Shown: positions 42,294 to 53,500 of the stretch, one piece after another
How positions within the stretch are numbered: position 1 is the first letter of the stretch
Layout of the letters: the number at the start of each line of letters is the position of its first letter
Assembly: GCA_021014325.1 (NCBI GenBank)
Contig: CM037474.1
Location: 2,298,501 to 2,362,500, forward strand
Direction: 5' to 3'
DNA length: 64,000 nt
Source of the DNA: Plazaster borealis
Lineage: Eukaryota > Echinodermata > Asteroidea > Forcipulatida > Labidiasteridae
Program-made: the position numbers and the translations under genes
The notes under the pieces: model-generated
What the model saw: only the letters and a program-made list of their open reading frames with translations
Databases searched by the model: none
What the model was told of the DNA's origin: nothing

Positions 42294-42640
42294 TTCGGGT
42301 TAAACAAAGAAAAATTAACTAGAGAGGAATTTAAACCAAAGACCTCCGGATTAACGAGCCGGCACTCTACCAACTGAAATAAAAGTGGCATCCCCTTAAG
42401 GTGATCCCCTGGCTGCCACTTCCCATGTTGTATCGTAAACTGAGGTGTAATCCCTGGCTACACAGCAGTTAACAGTTGTATGGCTCCTGACTGGCACCCC
42501 CGAACAAAGATATTGACAAAATAGGGAGACCGCCAACATAGGGCTAGATAGCCCAGTTGGTAGAGCGCCGGCACGTTCATCCGGAGGTCATTGGTTCAAA
42601 TCCCGCTCTAGTGAATTTTTCTTTGTTCAGCCCCAAATCA
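42294..42640. mobile_element. Head-to-head pair of Asn-like tRNA SINEs
   Basis: A minus-strand fragment (42294-42378) abuts a nearly full plus-strand copy (42382-42640), so the pair starts and ends with complementary GTTCA/TGAAC-type sequences. Confidence 0.7.
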
Positions 42641-43063
42641 ATGTACACAAGTATCAGAAAAATAAAATATTATTTATTCCCTAAGTTATAAAAAATAGTC
42701 AATGTTTTGTTGCTTTCTAAAACATTCCAATAATTTTTTACTTGAATTTAGTCAGAAACTTGAAAATTGTCACATGCATTTAATAAAAGAACTCCAAAAA
42801 CATTCTTGCTTATTTCAGTTGTGGCAATCAAAACAAGTAATTATTTTGTGAACAGGCAGAAAGTTCCTGACAAAACATTAACTATTTAGGTTCCCCTCAC
42901 CCTGGCAAGACCAATTTAATAGTCTCCGACTACTACCATTCCACCAGAGAAACATTTCCACCTGCGTTTTTGTCAAAGTAAACAAATAATACACATTTAG
43001 TGGAAGACCACCAAAAACACTATTGCTTATTTAAGTTGTTGCAATCAAAATAAGCTAAGCATT

Positions 43064-43260
43064 TAAAGGGTCTGTATATATTTGGTAATGACTCTGAAAA
43101 TTTAATGGCAAAAACTACTTACTTGGTAAGAAGTAACAGCAGCTTAGGGTAGTATAATGCATTTTGAGAAACTTTTCATATAGAAGTAAACTTCGGTTAT
43201 GGAAAATATATCACTTTTTATCCCCAAAATCTGAGAAGCGTTACTGAACAAAAAATTGCA
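43064..43260. mobile_element. Partial TTAA-type MITE
   Basis: Left end TTTAAAGGGTCTGTATAT followed by the family interior (TTACTTGGTAAGAAGT and GCATTTTGAGAAAC). No matching right end. Confidence 0.6.
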
Positions 43261-44230
43261 AGGTGCATTTAATTTGAAGACCTCCAAAAACACATATTTT
43301 TGTGTGGCAATCAAATCAAGCATTTAATTTGTGAACTGGCAGAGTGTCACAATATAAATTATTTGGGGTCTCCTCCCTCAAACAGATGGAGCCAATTCAA
43401 CCTTTACTACTCAGACTGTTGGAAACATTACTGTTTTCCTTCCACTAGATGAAACTAACAATTCAATGAACAAAGAATGTAACAAATGTTAACATTTTTT
43501 TCATTTGTATTAATAGAAAAAAAAACTATTAATAATGTGTGTTTCCCTCACATACCTTTTTATAAATTTCAATGAAATTATTGAATATAGGATTGTGCTA
43601 TTACGATTTAAAAAAAACATTTTTAAAATATATATTTTACAATAAAAAAAATTCCTGCTATAAACCTGTGGGTATTTTGTTATGGAAAGAACTTTTGGTT
43701 ATTAGGCTATCCATGCAGAAAATCAGTTTCGAAAATATCATTAATATTGAGATTGGTCCTTCTGAGTCCTCTTCTAAGTTGTACGCAGTTACTTGTTTTA
43801 AACCCATGTTCTACTTTCTTAACTGTGCATTCTATAAACAAGTCTTTCTTTCCGTATAATTATGTTTGGTCTTACGGGGCCTTGGTGAGTGAAGACAAAA
43901 TCAGGGCACACTTAAGATGCCATGTGAGCAGGTAATATTCAAACAATATTTTATTTTATTTTATTGTTTTCTTCAAAATGTGATCATCTAATTAATTATA
44001 ACCAGACATTCAATCACTCCCATATTAAAAAACATCTGAACTACGTTTCAGTTTGAGCAAGTGGACGAGTGTTCAATCGCATTGCACTATTTACAATAAT
44101 AACCGATGTCATGTTTGGGCTACCGTCTGTTTTTAAAGTAAAAACTCGGAACGCGAACTGCTGAAAGTAAACTTTGTGCAAGTCCGTGCGTCCCTGAATA
44201 AATTATGCGCATGCGTTGTCGACATAACTT

Positions 44231-45260
44231 TTGAGTGAAAAAAAGGAACGTTCATCCGTCCGTACTACAGGTACGTCCGCGTCCGTCCGACGACGAGAGC
44301 AGCGCCGTCCGTAGACTTGATTCAAGTCCCGTTCTCGTGCGAGAGGCCTCAAGCATATCGCGCCAACTAGCAAACAAGCCGTACAGTGCGCGCTCGCCGT
44401 CAAAATGTGGTCCCGAGAATGGGACTTGACGAGGTCGTTTCTTACACTGCACGTATATTGGAAAATCTCCCCAAATGGGGAGATGAACAAAACCAATGGG
44501 AGCGTGGAAGCGCTGCCCCGCCGGTAAAATATTCATTACACTCTGTGACATCACAGTGCAAGACATTGTAAGTGCACGCGTCTAAACGCGGTGACACGTG
44601 GGGGGCGGGCAAACTCATCAGCAGGCAAGTGGGTGTCGGTACCAAAGTTCAAATTCAACCCAAATGTATGTTACAACGTATTAACTTAAATTTTAATGAA
44701 CATTCAGTGCTTTCTTTTTATAATTAATTGGTTATTCAAAAATGTATTTCAATCCTCATCTAAGTACTTAACCCCCACAAATAACAAATGAACGAGTCAA
44801 TTTTTGAATGGGTTTGATTGGACAACACGTCTAACGCAGAAGTTTACATATTCATAAATTAATACATTTACATATCAGGCGACTGCAGCATGTCAAGTCC
44901 CTGTCCCGCGTGCTAATTTTTTTTTACACCGCAGCGAGGGGTTTTGTACTGTAATACTGCCAATTCCTGTCTTGAGATGAGACTACAAACATTTATGCCT
45001 ATAAAGGGTTAGGTTTAGGGTTAGGGTCAGGGTTAGAGTCAGGGTTAGGGTTTAGGGTTAGACGTAATCTCAAAACGGAATTGACAGTGTTACAGCACAA
45101 AACCCCTCGCTGCGGTGTAAAAAAAAAATACGCGTCCCGCGTGCGGAACAGGTTGGGGAATGCAGACCATCAAAAAACAATAGTTTTCTGGTGATGCACG
45201 GGATTGGGACTTGAGTCAAGTCTACGCCGTCCGCCGTCACGCGTCCGACGCCTCCGTATG
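44231..45260. repeat. Outer inverted repeat around the telomere-like palindrome
   Basis: TAGACTTGATTCAAGTCCCG (44313) is mirrored by GGGACTTGAGTCAAGTCTAC (45207), with related GTCCG-rich flanks. Nested with 44903-45146. Confidence 0.5.
44903..45146. repeat. Palindromic element with telomere-like core
   Basis: Arms 44903-44981 and 45061-45146 are reverse complements (GTCCCGCGTG, ACACCGCAGCGAGGGGTTTT). The loop (45005-45060) is made of GGGTTA/GGGTCA/GGTTTA units. Confidence 0.8.
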
Positions 45261-45460
45261 GTAACACACACACACACACTCTCGCAGCTCGAATCGTCGG
45301 ATGCTGTACACGGGAACGAATGCTGTGCTGGCCTTTGCATCATTTTCAGGTATGTTTTGAACAAAAAAAGATACTTTATGTTGTTAGCATTTTCATTTGT
45401 TAAAACACATTTTGTAGGTGTGTCTGGCTTTAGCATTCTCATGTCATTTAGCTCTTGTGG

Positions 45461-45499
45461 GTCGAACCACAGAGCAAGGACCTTGCTCTGTGGTCGGAC
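45461..45499. repeat. 39-bp hairpin palindrome
   Basis: CCACAGAGCAAGG-A-CCTTGCTCTGTGG is perfect over 13-bp arms and extends to about 19 bp with mismatches (GTCGAA/GGTCGGAC). Confidence 0.75.
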
Positions 45500-47099
45500 G
45501 GATGAAGGGACATTCGTTCTTGTGGTTTTCACGACTGGCGGTAGTGTAAGTTAACCCAAGGAAATGGAAGTGCAAGTCGGCAACGGGAGCGCGAGCTCGG
45601 AGGGTGACGTTTGTCATTGACATTGACGTTAGGCCTTCCTTAAAACACAAGAAACAGCCTGCTGACAAAGTGTGAAATGTTTTCTTCTGCAGGGCTGCTA
45701 GAGTAAAATATGATTAAAACTAAAACCAAACGAATTTACAGGAAGATAGAAATCCAAAGTCGGAATCTGTAGCTGTAGTTTCCATTGCATAACGATAGCA
45801 AAAAATTCCCTTGCGTTACGCGATATTTAGCCTATTTACCTTTGGGTGAAGTGCTAAGTTTTGAAAGCACTGAACATCTAATGGGCCTAATGTTCACATT
45901 ATTAAAAGTATTTCTCATTTTTCTATTGTGTAGCCATGCCCATGAGTTGTTTATCTTGACACATGCTTGAGGCAGTTTATTGCAGCCATTTTTTAATATT
46001 GTAACGCAAATTGGCTGAGTTATGAGAATTTGTTAACTCTTATTGTGACTTGTGACTTCCGTGTTTGCTCCAGTGTGCGGCGATCCAAACTACATGCAGC
46101 GCTGCGTGGGCGCGATAAGCTTTTACTTTTGGGCGTTTCTGCAAGCAGCAGCACAGTGTGAACTTCATAGCGCGCAAGTTTAGGCGATTTGGGCGAGTTG
46201 AATTGTTGCGGCGCATGCGTAATGTAGTATAGCTTTGGGCGCGACTTATCTCAGATTTAGGCGCGCTAATATTTAGTTCTAATTGCGGCGAGCATGTTTA
46301 GGCTATATGTGTAGCCCGGCTGCGCGGCGCCAAGTTCAAGTTGCTAAGGTAAACATTTGTGTGTAGCTGAGCAATATGGCTCACTTGCCGTTTTCCCTTC
46401 CAACTAAACACACCGCACGCAGCTGGGCTCTCTGATTAATCGATCTGTGAGTATTTATTTGGATTTAATTATCTCATTTTTATAAGCTATAAGTTTAGGC
46501 AAGTCTATAGCTTTGATCAAATCCAAGTGTGCTGGCTCATTATTCTGTGTAACTTTTGCTAACCGCAAAAAGGGGGAAAATTACTGTGTTTTTGTTAAGT
46601 TCATTCTTAGTTTTTGAGACTATTGTAGGTATGTGAAGAAAAAATTCAAAGTGAACCAATACGAATGCAATTAGTACCACTGGAAAGAGCATGAAAAATC
46701 CTACACAGTGATACCAAAATTATTGAGAAGTCTTAATTGATAAAGAAATTACAAGCATTTGAAGCTCGTTAATTAGCGTCATTTTCTAACAGGCAATTGA
46801 TTGGGATTTTGTGACCGAAAACACGACTTTTTTCGGCTCGCGTTCATGCCAATTGCCCCGACCCGGTCGCGCGAATCCCGGCAGCCGCGACCGGGTCAGT
46901 CATTTTCGCCACCGGGTAAGTCATTTTCGCAACCATAAAAACTGACAAAACTTTCAGATATTAAAGACAGAATAACAATTAATATGTAGGTTTACCTTTT
47001 AATAACGTATGGTTCAGTAAAAGAGTGATATTAGTGCCGTCAAAACTTGTATTTTTTTCAACTTCTCCAGCGAAGGTAAAAACATTCGCCAATTCGGAA
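45500..47099. other. Intergenic, CpG-richer upstream region
   Basis: GC-rich patches at 46060-46440 and 46840-46930 (for example GACCCGGTCGCGCGAATCCC). May hold noncoding exon or regulatory sequence of copy B; nothing definite. Confidence 0.4.
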
Positions 47100-47345
47100 A
47101 AAAAACATGGCGGATAAAGGGGGGATTCTCCACTACGTCATCATCAATTTTCCATGACGTCATCATCGCCGACAGCCAATCAGAATGCGAATTTAAGGGG
47201 GTGTGCCCAGCGCGCGCGCAGTAGATGCGGAACACAAATCTGGCAGAAAATAGCGGCCGCGATCGATGCGGATCTTCACATACCTAACTATTGTAAGGGC
47301 GCCTCCGGAGGTGACGGAGGTTCACCCGGAGGTACATGTACCTCC
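47100..47345 (+). promoter_or_regulatory. Candidate upstream promoter of copy B
   Basis: CRE TGACGTCA at 47155-47162 and CCAAT at 47176-47180, followed by a CpG-rich stretch with GCGCGCGCGC and GCGGCCGC. Suggests a CpG/CRE/CCAAT promoter 2.2 kb before the coding exon, spliced to 49349. Inference only. Confidence 0.35.
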
Positions 47346-48010
47346 GCAGAGATTGGTTTACAAATAAATAACTGGAGCAATTTATGATTGTGTAACACTG
47401 GTCTGATTGATTGTTTTGCTTAAGGTGTTTCCTCTATCCCTATAAGCGGGGATATATTTTCCCCAAACGAATGCACCTCCTTGGGTTTTGTTGACCCGCC
47501 GCTTGTAAGGATCCCCTGTGTGTGGAGCCGCTCCCATACACAAAGTTAGTAAGTCTAGTGGGGTCATTTTCTCGCCACAATATTCGCAACATTTTCTGCA
47601 AAGTTCATGCTTGAAACGGTGTTTATATCAATTTCTTCTGCCTAAATGATGAGTAATGATAGTTTAAGTATACTCACATAGTTTAGAGGGGTGGGTGAGC
47701 CTTGATAGCTTGTACCACCAATATTGAGCAAAGAGAAGGTAGATAAGGCCATTTGTCACACGACAATTTGTTCAGGCAACTTGAGGGCAACCAACTGAAC
47801 TGCATACACAAGGAACACTTCAGCAGCAAAATATACATTCTTCTAGCTGTAACTCACTATCCCCATAAAAATAAATGAGAAAAGTGAAATATTAATGAAT
47901 TTTCTTTATGGAGATTGCCTGCAAGTGGTTGCCTGTAAATTGTCCTGTATGACATGGCTGCCAATGCAGGGAATGTGTGCTACATGTACTGCACTACCTT
48001 CAATTCAAAT

Positions 48011-48171
48011 TTAAAGGAACATTACACAATTGGTTTTTGCTCACAAAATAGTGTAAGCCTTTTATATAATCCACCATATACATAAACTGACAAACCTGTA
48101 GATGTTTGAGATCGATCGGCCATCTGGGTCACGAGAAAATAGTGAAAAACAGTTCTGTAACGTTCCTTTAA
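48011..48171. mobile_element. TTAA-bounded MITE
   Basis: TTAAAGGAACATTACACAAT at the left, GTAACGTTCCTTTAA at the right. Intergenic, upstream of copy B. Confidence 0.68.
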
Positions 48172-48837
48172 GTTTAAAAGATAAGGAACTAACATATTAA
48201 AAAAACAAAAACAAGTTATCACAAGTTTGTGTTAGATACAGTCAGAATTAAATCTATTTTTTTTACTGTGTGGCATCTGAGTGTAATTCATGGCTATGAA
48301 TCTCTTCCTTCATTTCTGGTTCCCACGTACCAAATAACATAGGCCTATAGTGCAAACCAAAAGTGAACAATGAACTTGAACAACAAGTCCGTCATGGTGG
48401 TTGGGTTTGTATGCTTTACAAAGGCATAGCAAAACTGATTTTGTGGTAGCTCGTATTGGCAAGTTGAATGGGTTTAGTTCTTTTTTTTAATAGGGGAAAA
48501 AACATTATGTAAATCTTTCGTTCATTGTTGTTGATCATTGAAACTAACTACATGCGTAAGAAGTGTAGGATATAATGTGTTTTGCAATGAAAGGTTAAAT
48601 CAACACTTCAAATGAGGCAAGTGCAAACTATACACAAATTTAATGAAATATAAATGTAGGCCTAAGGACTTCAAGTCAGTTTTCGGCTGTGCCTATGGTC
48701 TTTTGCCCCATTTCCCTTAAAAATATGGCTTTATTTTCACAGAGGTTATGTTTTCATGGAGGCAGAAAGGCCTCATAGTACGGCAGGTAAATGATGGAGT
48801 TGTGCCTTTGATGATATAAGTGTGGAATTTTGCACAT

Positions 48838-49045
48838 AGTCTCAGAGTATGTCATGAGAAAGATATTTGGCTGAAGGGCCATTTTTTACTTTGAAAAAAT
48901 ATAAGTAGAATAACCAGCAAATGGCAGCCAATTAAAAAACTTTGAAAATTGCGCGCTATCCTACCTTTATTTATTTCAAAATTCAAATCTACGATGGCTC
49001 TATGGCCAAATATCTTTCTCATGACATACCCTGACTGTGTGCTAG
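48838..49045. mobile_element. Palindromic MITE upstream of copy B
   Basis: TATGTCATGAGAAAGATATT at the left and its complement at 49004-49024. A related end is at about 22725-22770. Confidence 0.65.
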
Positions 49046-49348
49046 AATCCATGCTTGCATCATCAAAGTCACAATTCCTCCAAATATTTCCCCTATTTAT
49101 CAGTAATCTGCCCCATTATTAATGCCCCTGGTATTTGCCTTGAAATATGAGCCAACAATTCAGAGGGTACTGCTTAGCATTAATTTCTTTCTTAATTTGA
49201 GAATTATTACTAGCACCTGCAAAATTGAACTAAACTTTGTGATTCTTTTTGCAAATAAGTATGAATTTATGAAAGGACATGAGAAAAACAAAAAACAAAA
49301 TGTACTTGTATTTGGTTATTTATCCATGTATCCTTTTCATTGTTACAG

Positions 49349-49409
49349 CTAGAGAGCTACAGGTTCGGTTTATATCCACCTAAGGAAGACTTAATCAGTG
49401 CAGCTGAGT
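49349..49409 (+). promoter_or_regulatory. Probable 5' UTR part of copy B first coding exon
   Basis: A polypyrimidine-preceded acceptor (TTGTTACAG) ends at 49348, 61 bases before the ATG, suggesting an upstream noncoding exon. Alternatively transcription starts nearby; no TATA box is evident. Confidence 0.4.
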
Positions 49410-50567
49410 ATGGAGGCCCAAAGGAGCTACGTGCACATCTTGTTGGCTGTATGTTTGATCCTGCTGGGATTATTAAGTAGTGTTGTATCAGCTGAATGGC
49501 AAGGAGATCTGTCATTGTATCACATTGCTTCATTCAGTAATCCTCATCCTCCTAGACCTCCCAATGATCCATCTGGTAACCACAATGCTAAATTCAATCA
49601 TTTAATTCTATCTGGCCCTGATGGAGCTGTGTATGTTGGAGCTGTCAACTACTTATACAGACTGGATAGTTCATTGAATCTGCTACAGAATGTTAGTACA
49701 TGTCAAGAACTAGGAAGTAATAGATGTGATACATTCACCAATTACAATAAAATCCTGATATTAGATAATCAGAATCGGTTGATTACATGTGGAAGTGAGA
49801 ATGGAGGAAAGTGTCAGTTCAGGAATCCAGATGATCTGACTGATGTGTTGTTTCAACCAGTGCCTAATGTTGCTGGTTTTGGAGAGTTGTCTACTGTTGG
49901 TTTGATTGCACCAGGAACTGATGGACCAACTGGACCAGGGCCAGATGGAGGAGACTGGTTGTATGTAGCTGTGACTTATATTAATGATGATGGGTATAGA
50001 GCAATCCCACCAGTTAGCAGAAGAATCCTTAATGCAGACAGGTTGTTGATATCCCCATTAGGCATGGGGTTTTCTTCATCTACTGCATTTGATACTCCTT
50101 ATATGCAGAAGCCTTTCCATATTAAATACAATGCTGGTTTCTCATTTGATGGATTCACATACTTCATCACTTCTCAAAAGGAGAATCTTGCTCCCATTGT
50201 TTCTAAAATGAACAGAGTCTGTCAGACCAGAGAATTCTTTGACTCTTACACAGAAATCACCCTACAATGCCAAGGATCAGATGGTAGTGTGTACAGTTTG
50301 GTACAAGCTGCTCATATTGGCCCAGCAGGTCAGGATCTTGCTAAATCATTAGGTTTGAATGCTGAGGACATGGTGTTGTATGCTGTGTTTGCTAAGAATG
50401 AAGGAGCTGATGGGACTAGTGATGTACCTAGTAATCAGTCAGCATTGTGTGTGTACAAGATGAGTGATATTTTAGTTGCCTTCAAGGAAGCAGTCAGGGG
50501 ATGTATTCAAGATGGAGATGACTACTCAGTGCAGTACTTGGAAGGATCCAGCTGTAATACAATACCA
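49410..50567 (+). CDS. Copy B exon B1 (start codon, signal peptide, most of Sema)
   Basis: ATG at 49410 begins MEAQRSYVHILLAVCLILLG, a signal peptide ending near residue 27 (VVSA). The exon encodes 386 codons of Sema domain, including HLILSGPDGAVYVGAVNYLY. Reading continues past the donor GTGAGT at 50568 for 42 codons, but splicing there is required to reach B2 in phase. Confidence 0.93.
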
Positions 50568-53500
50568 GTGAGTATAAGTATGGTCAGCTTCACTAAGGTT
50601 AGATCCCAGGTTATGTCCATATTTAAGATGAGGGATATTATACATGCCTTCAGGGAAGCCTTGGGAAGTCTTTCTTTTGAAGGTATACATTGAGATTGTA
50701 AAGATTTTAAATATTTGTTAGTCTAGAAAGAGGACTTTAAATTAAGTTTATAATTTTGGGAATTGCCTGAATACAAAACCAGATTATGTGTGGTGTTTGT
50801 AATGTCTCTAAAGCAAAGAATTGAAACAGTTATGCCTTATGCACAGCTAACCAAAATGTTACTGCTACATTTATTTCTCGATAAGTTTACTAACAAAACG
50901 GCAATGTATGCCTCCCAGTATTCAATTTGTTTTATTAATTGATTCCTTAAATGTAAGGAAAAATAAGAATCACTATTTTTAACAGTCTTACATGAATTTG
51001 TTTTCCTTGACTAAATATAAAATTATGTTTGTTTTTATTGTCTTGCCCCTTTTTGGACAAGGTTTATGTTGTTGATACATCCTTAAAAACATGATGAAAA
51101 TATTTCAGTCCAAGTTCCTGTGAAATCACTCTGCTGGATTTCACACATTGATCATGATTAACCCACATTTTATATGTGATGGATACACAAAGTTTATAGA
51201 TATACAAAATGTCCGGTTGGTGATTTTGTGTGTAGGCCCTATAAGATCAAGAAGAACCAAGTTTAATCTTTGGATTGACGTTAATAAATTATTGTTGTTG
51301 ATGCAGCTAACATAAGAAGTTTAATGATTGTGGGCGAACAATAATGGTTAATTATGTATTGCTTTATGTCTAGGTTAGTCCAGATGGTTATCTGTGTCAT
51401 CCTTTTGGAGTGGGAACCCAAGTATACAAGTATGCTAAAGGCATTGATGTGATCGTATCAAATGCTGTGCTGGAACTATCAGGTAAATGCAACAAAGTCA
51501 TTTTGAAATAGATTTGAAAATGCATTTTCATAAAAGTGGATGCACTTTCAGTATAGTTATAGTTTTCAAAGGCGTTTGCTATGATCCCACATTGAATTAT
51601 TATTGCAACTTCCCAATGACTAGTGGCTCATAATAATTTATTGACATTTGTTGTTTTAAAGGGTGTGTACAACATTGGTAATTGCCAAAGACCTGTATCC
51701 AAACTCGTGTGACCTGTGACCCAACATGTACATGAAATAACAAACCTGTGAAAGTTCAAGCTAAATCAGTCTTCGGAGTCATGAGAAAACAGTGAAAAAA
51801 ACCCGTATGTGTTTTAACTTTTTTTCAAACCTCGGAATTTATCCTGCAGGATAAATACTATTATTTTACTCGTTTAATAAAAACTATGTCATTTCAAGCA
51901 AAACTATTTCAAGGGAAGTTTTCTATCGTCGTGACCATCTTTATACCATGTGAGTTATGTGCGAATCTGTGAGCATTTATATTTTCATTCTTACCAATGT
52001 TGTACACACCCTTTAACTCTTTGGTGCACGGATTAATTCTATTGTTTTTAAGATTACACAAAAAAAAAAAAACGTTCAGCCATGTTTTTCTGGAATTTTT
52101 TCAATAGCGCCCCCTATTGAAAATGGCATCAAAAGAAAGCCCAACCATTGCTCTAAACAACCGCATGAGGGCGACATTTATGGGACCTTTATTTTTTAAG
52201 TTATGACCACTTTTCCAAAGTCCAAATTGAACGCGCTTTTGGCGGTCGCTAGCGACCGCTCTGTGCACCAAAGGGTTAATATCATGCTTTTAATGATCTG
52301 ATATTAATGTGTATTTATTTACAGACACTCTGATGTCATCCATCATTACAACTACTGAAATGAGCCACACTGTAGCTATCATTGGAACTGACTCCAGTGG
52401 AGAGCTTTTAAAAGTAAGTACATTTTTTGTGGAGAAACTAATTTTTGATGTTTTCAAAAAAACTCCTTTTAGAATGAACACCCGATTCGTAATTCAAGCT
52501 TGGTACACTTTTCAATAATAATGTCAGGATTTCAGACTAAATGTTATCAAGAGGTGATTCACATAATGTTTAGCTATTCGTGTAAAGAATTTACCTGCAA
52601 ATAATAGTTTTAAGATTAAAACTGCATCAACACAGATCATCTATTCCACCTATTTATACCTCCTTTATGATGTAAGATATAAGCTAGCAAGATGTATTTC
52701 TGTCTGTGTTACAGGTTCACATCCAAAGCAAGACCTCAGCCAGACTGTATGAAAGAGTAGACCTTGATATTACTGGATCAGTCCTTAAAGATGTCAAGAT
52801 TAATGATACAACAAGAGAGATGTACATACTCACTGAACAAAAGGTACAATAACAAGATTAATAATTTGGGGTTGAACAAAGAAAAATTTACTGTAAGTGG
52901 GATTTGAACCAACGACGTCCGGTTTAGCGTGCCGGCCCTCTACCAACTGAGCTATCTAGCCCTATTTTGATACAACCTGGGAAGCGGCAGCCAGGGGTCA
53001 CCTGAGGGGAGTGCATCTAATTGTTTTACTCTTTGAACAAAAGGTACAATAAGATCATCAGCAAAACCGAAGATGGTTTGACATCATATTGAGTTACACT
53101 TTACAGCATCATCAAAATTATTCTTGATATGAAAATAGATTTCAAAAATTCAGACATTTGATATTTTATGAAGCTAAACTTTCTTATTTAAATCATTATT
53201 TTAATTCTGTTTCTATTTGCACCATATAGTTTTTGAAGATGCATGTTGAGAATTGTGGTCAGTATACAACGTGTGAGACGTGTATTGGTACGGATGCAGG
53301 GAGGGATGGTGACCCATACTGTGGCTGGTGTACTCTGCAGAGAGAGTAAGTATTGTATCTTGTCTGATTAAGATGCGTGTTGAGAATTGTGGTCAGTATA
53401 CAACGTGTGAGATGTGTATTGGTACGGATACAAGGAGGGATGGAATGGTCAGTTGAATTAAACAATTTTGACCACCTACAAAAATAACTCTATATGGGCT

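Larger units (their letters stand above)
41331..44230. other. Intergenic, mostly AT-rich
   Basis: Holds the SINE pair (42294-42640) and a partial MITE (43064-43260). ORFs at 43572-43935 lack domain resemblance. No host gene seen. Confidence 0.5.
47346..49348. other. Intergenic / possible 5' UTR intron of copy B
   Basis: Contains two MITEs (48011, 48838) and otherwise unremarkable AT-rich sequence. Confidence 0.45.

Noticed and set aside
43572..43935. ORFs at 43.6-43.9 kb as a coding exon
   Set aside because: AT-rich composition, no recognisable motif, no supporting splice pattern with copy B.
44203..44566. Overlapping ORFs of 97-104 codons near 44.2-44.6 kb as a gene
   Set aside because: Low-stop GC-rich repeat DNA open on several frames and both strands; no splice structure or family resemblance.
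49398..49409. Start of copy B four codons upstream of 49410
   Set aside because: The upstream codon at 49398 is GTG; the first ATG with a following signal peptide is at 49410.
52850..53060. The repeated donor in copy B as a genuine alternative exon end
   Set aside because: The intervening sequence is a SINE flanked by a direct repeat; target-site duplication explains it better, though splicing use remains testable.
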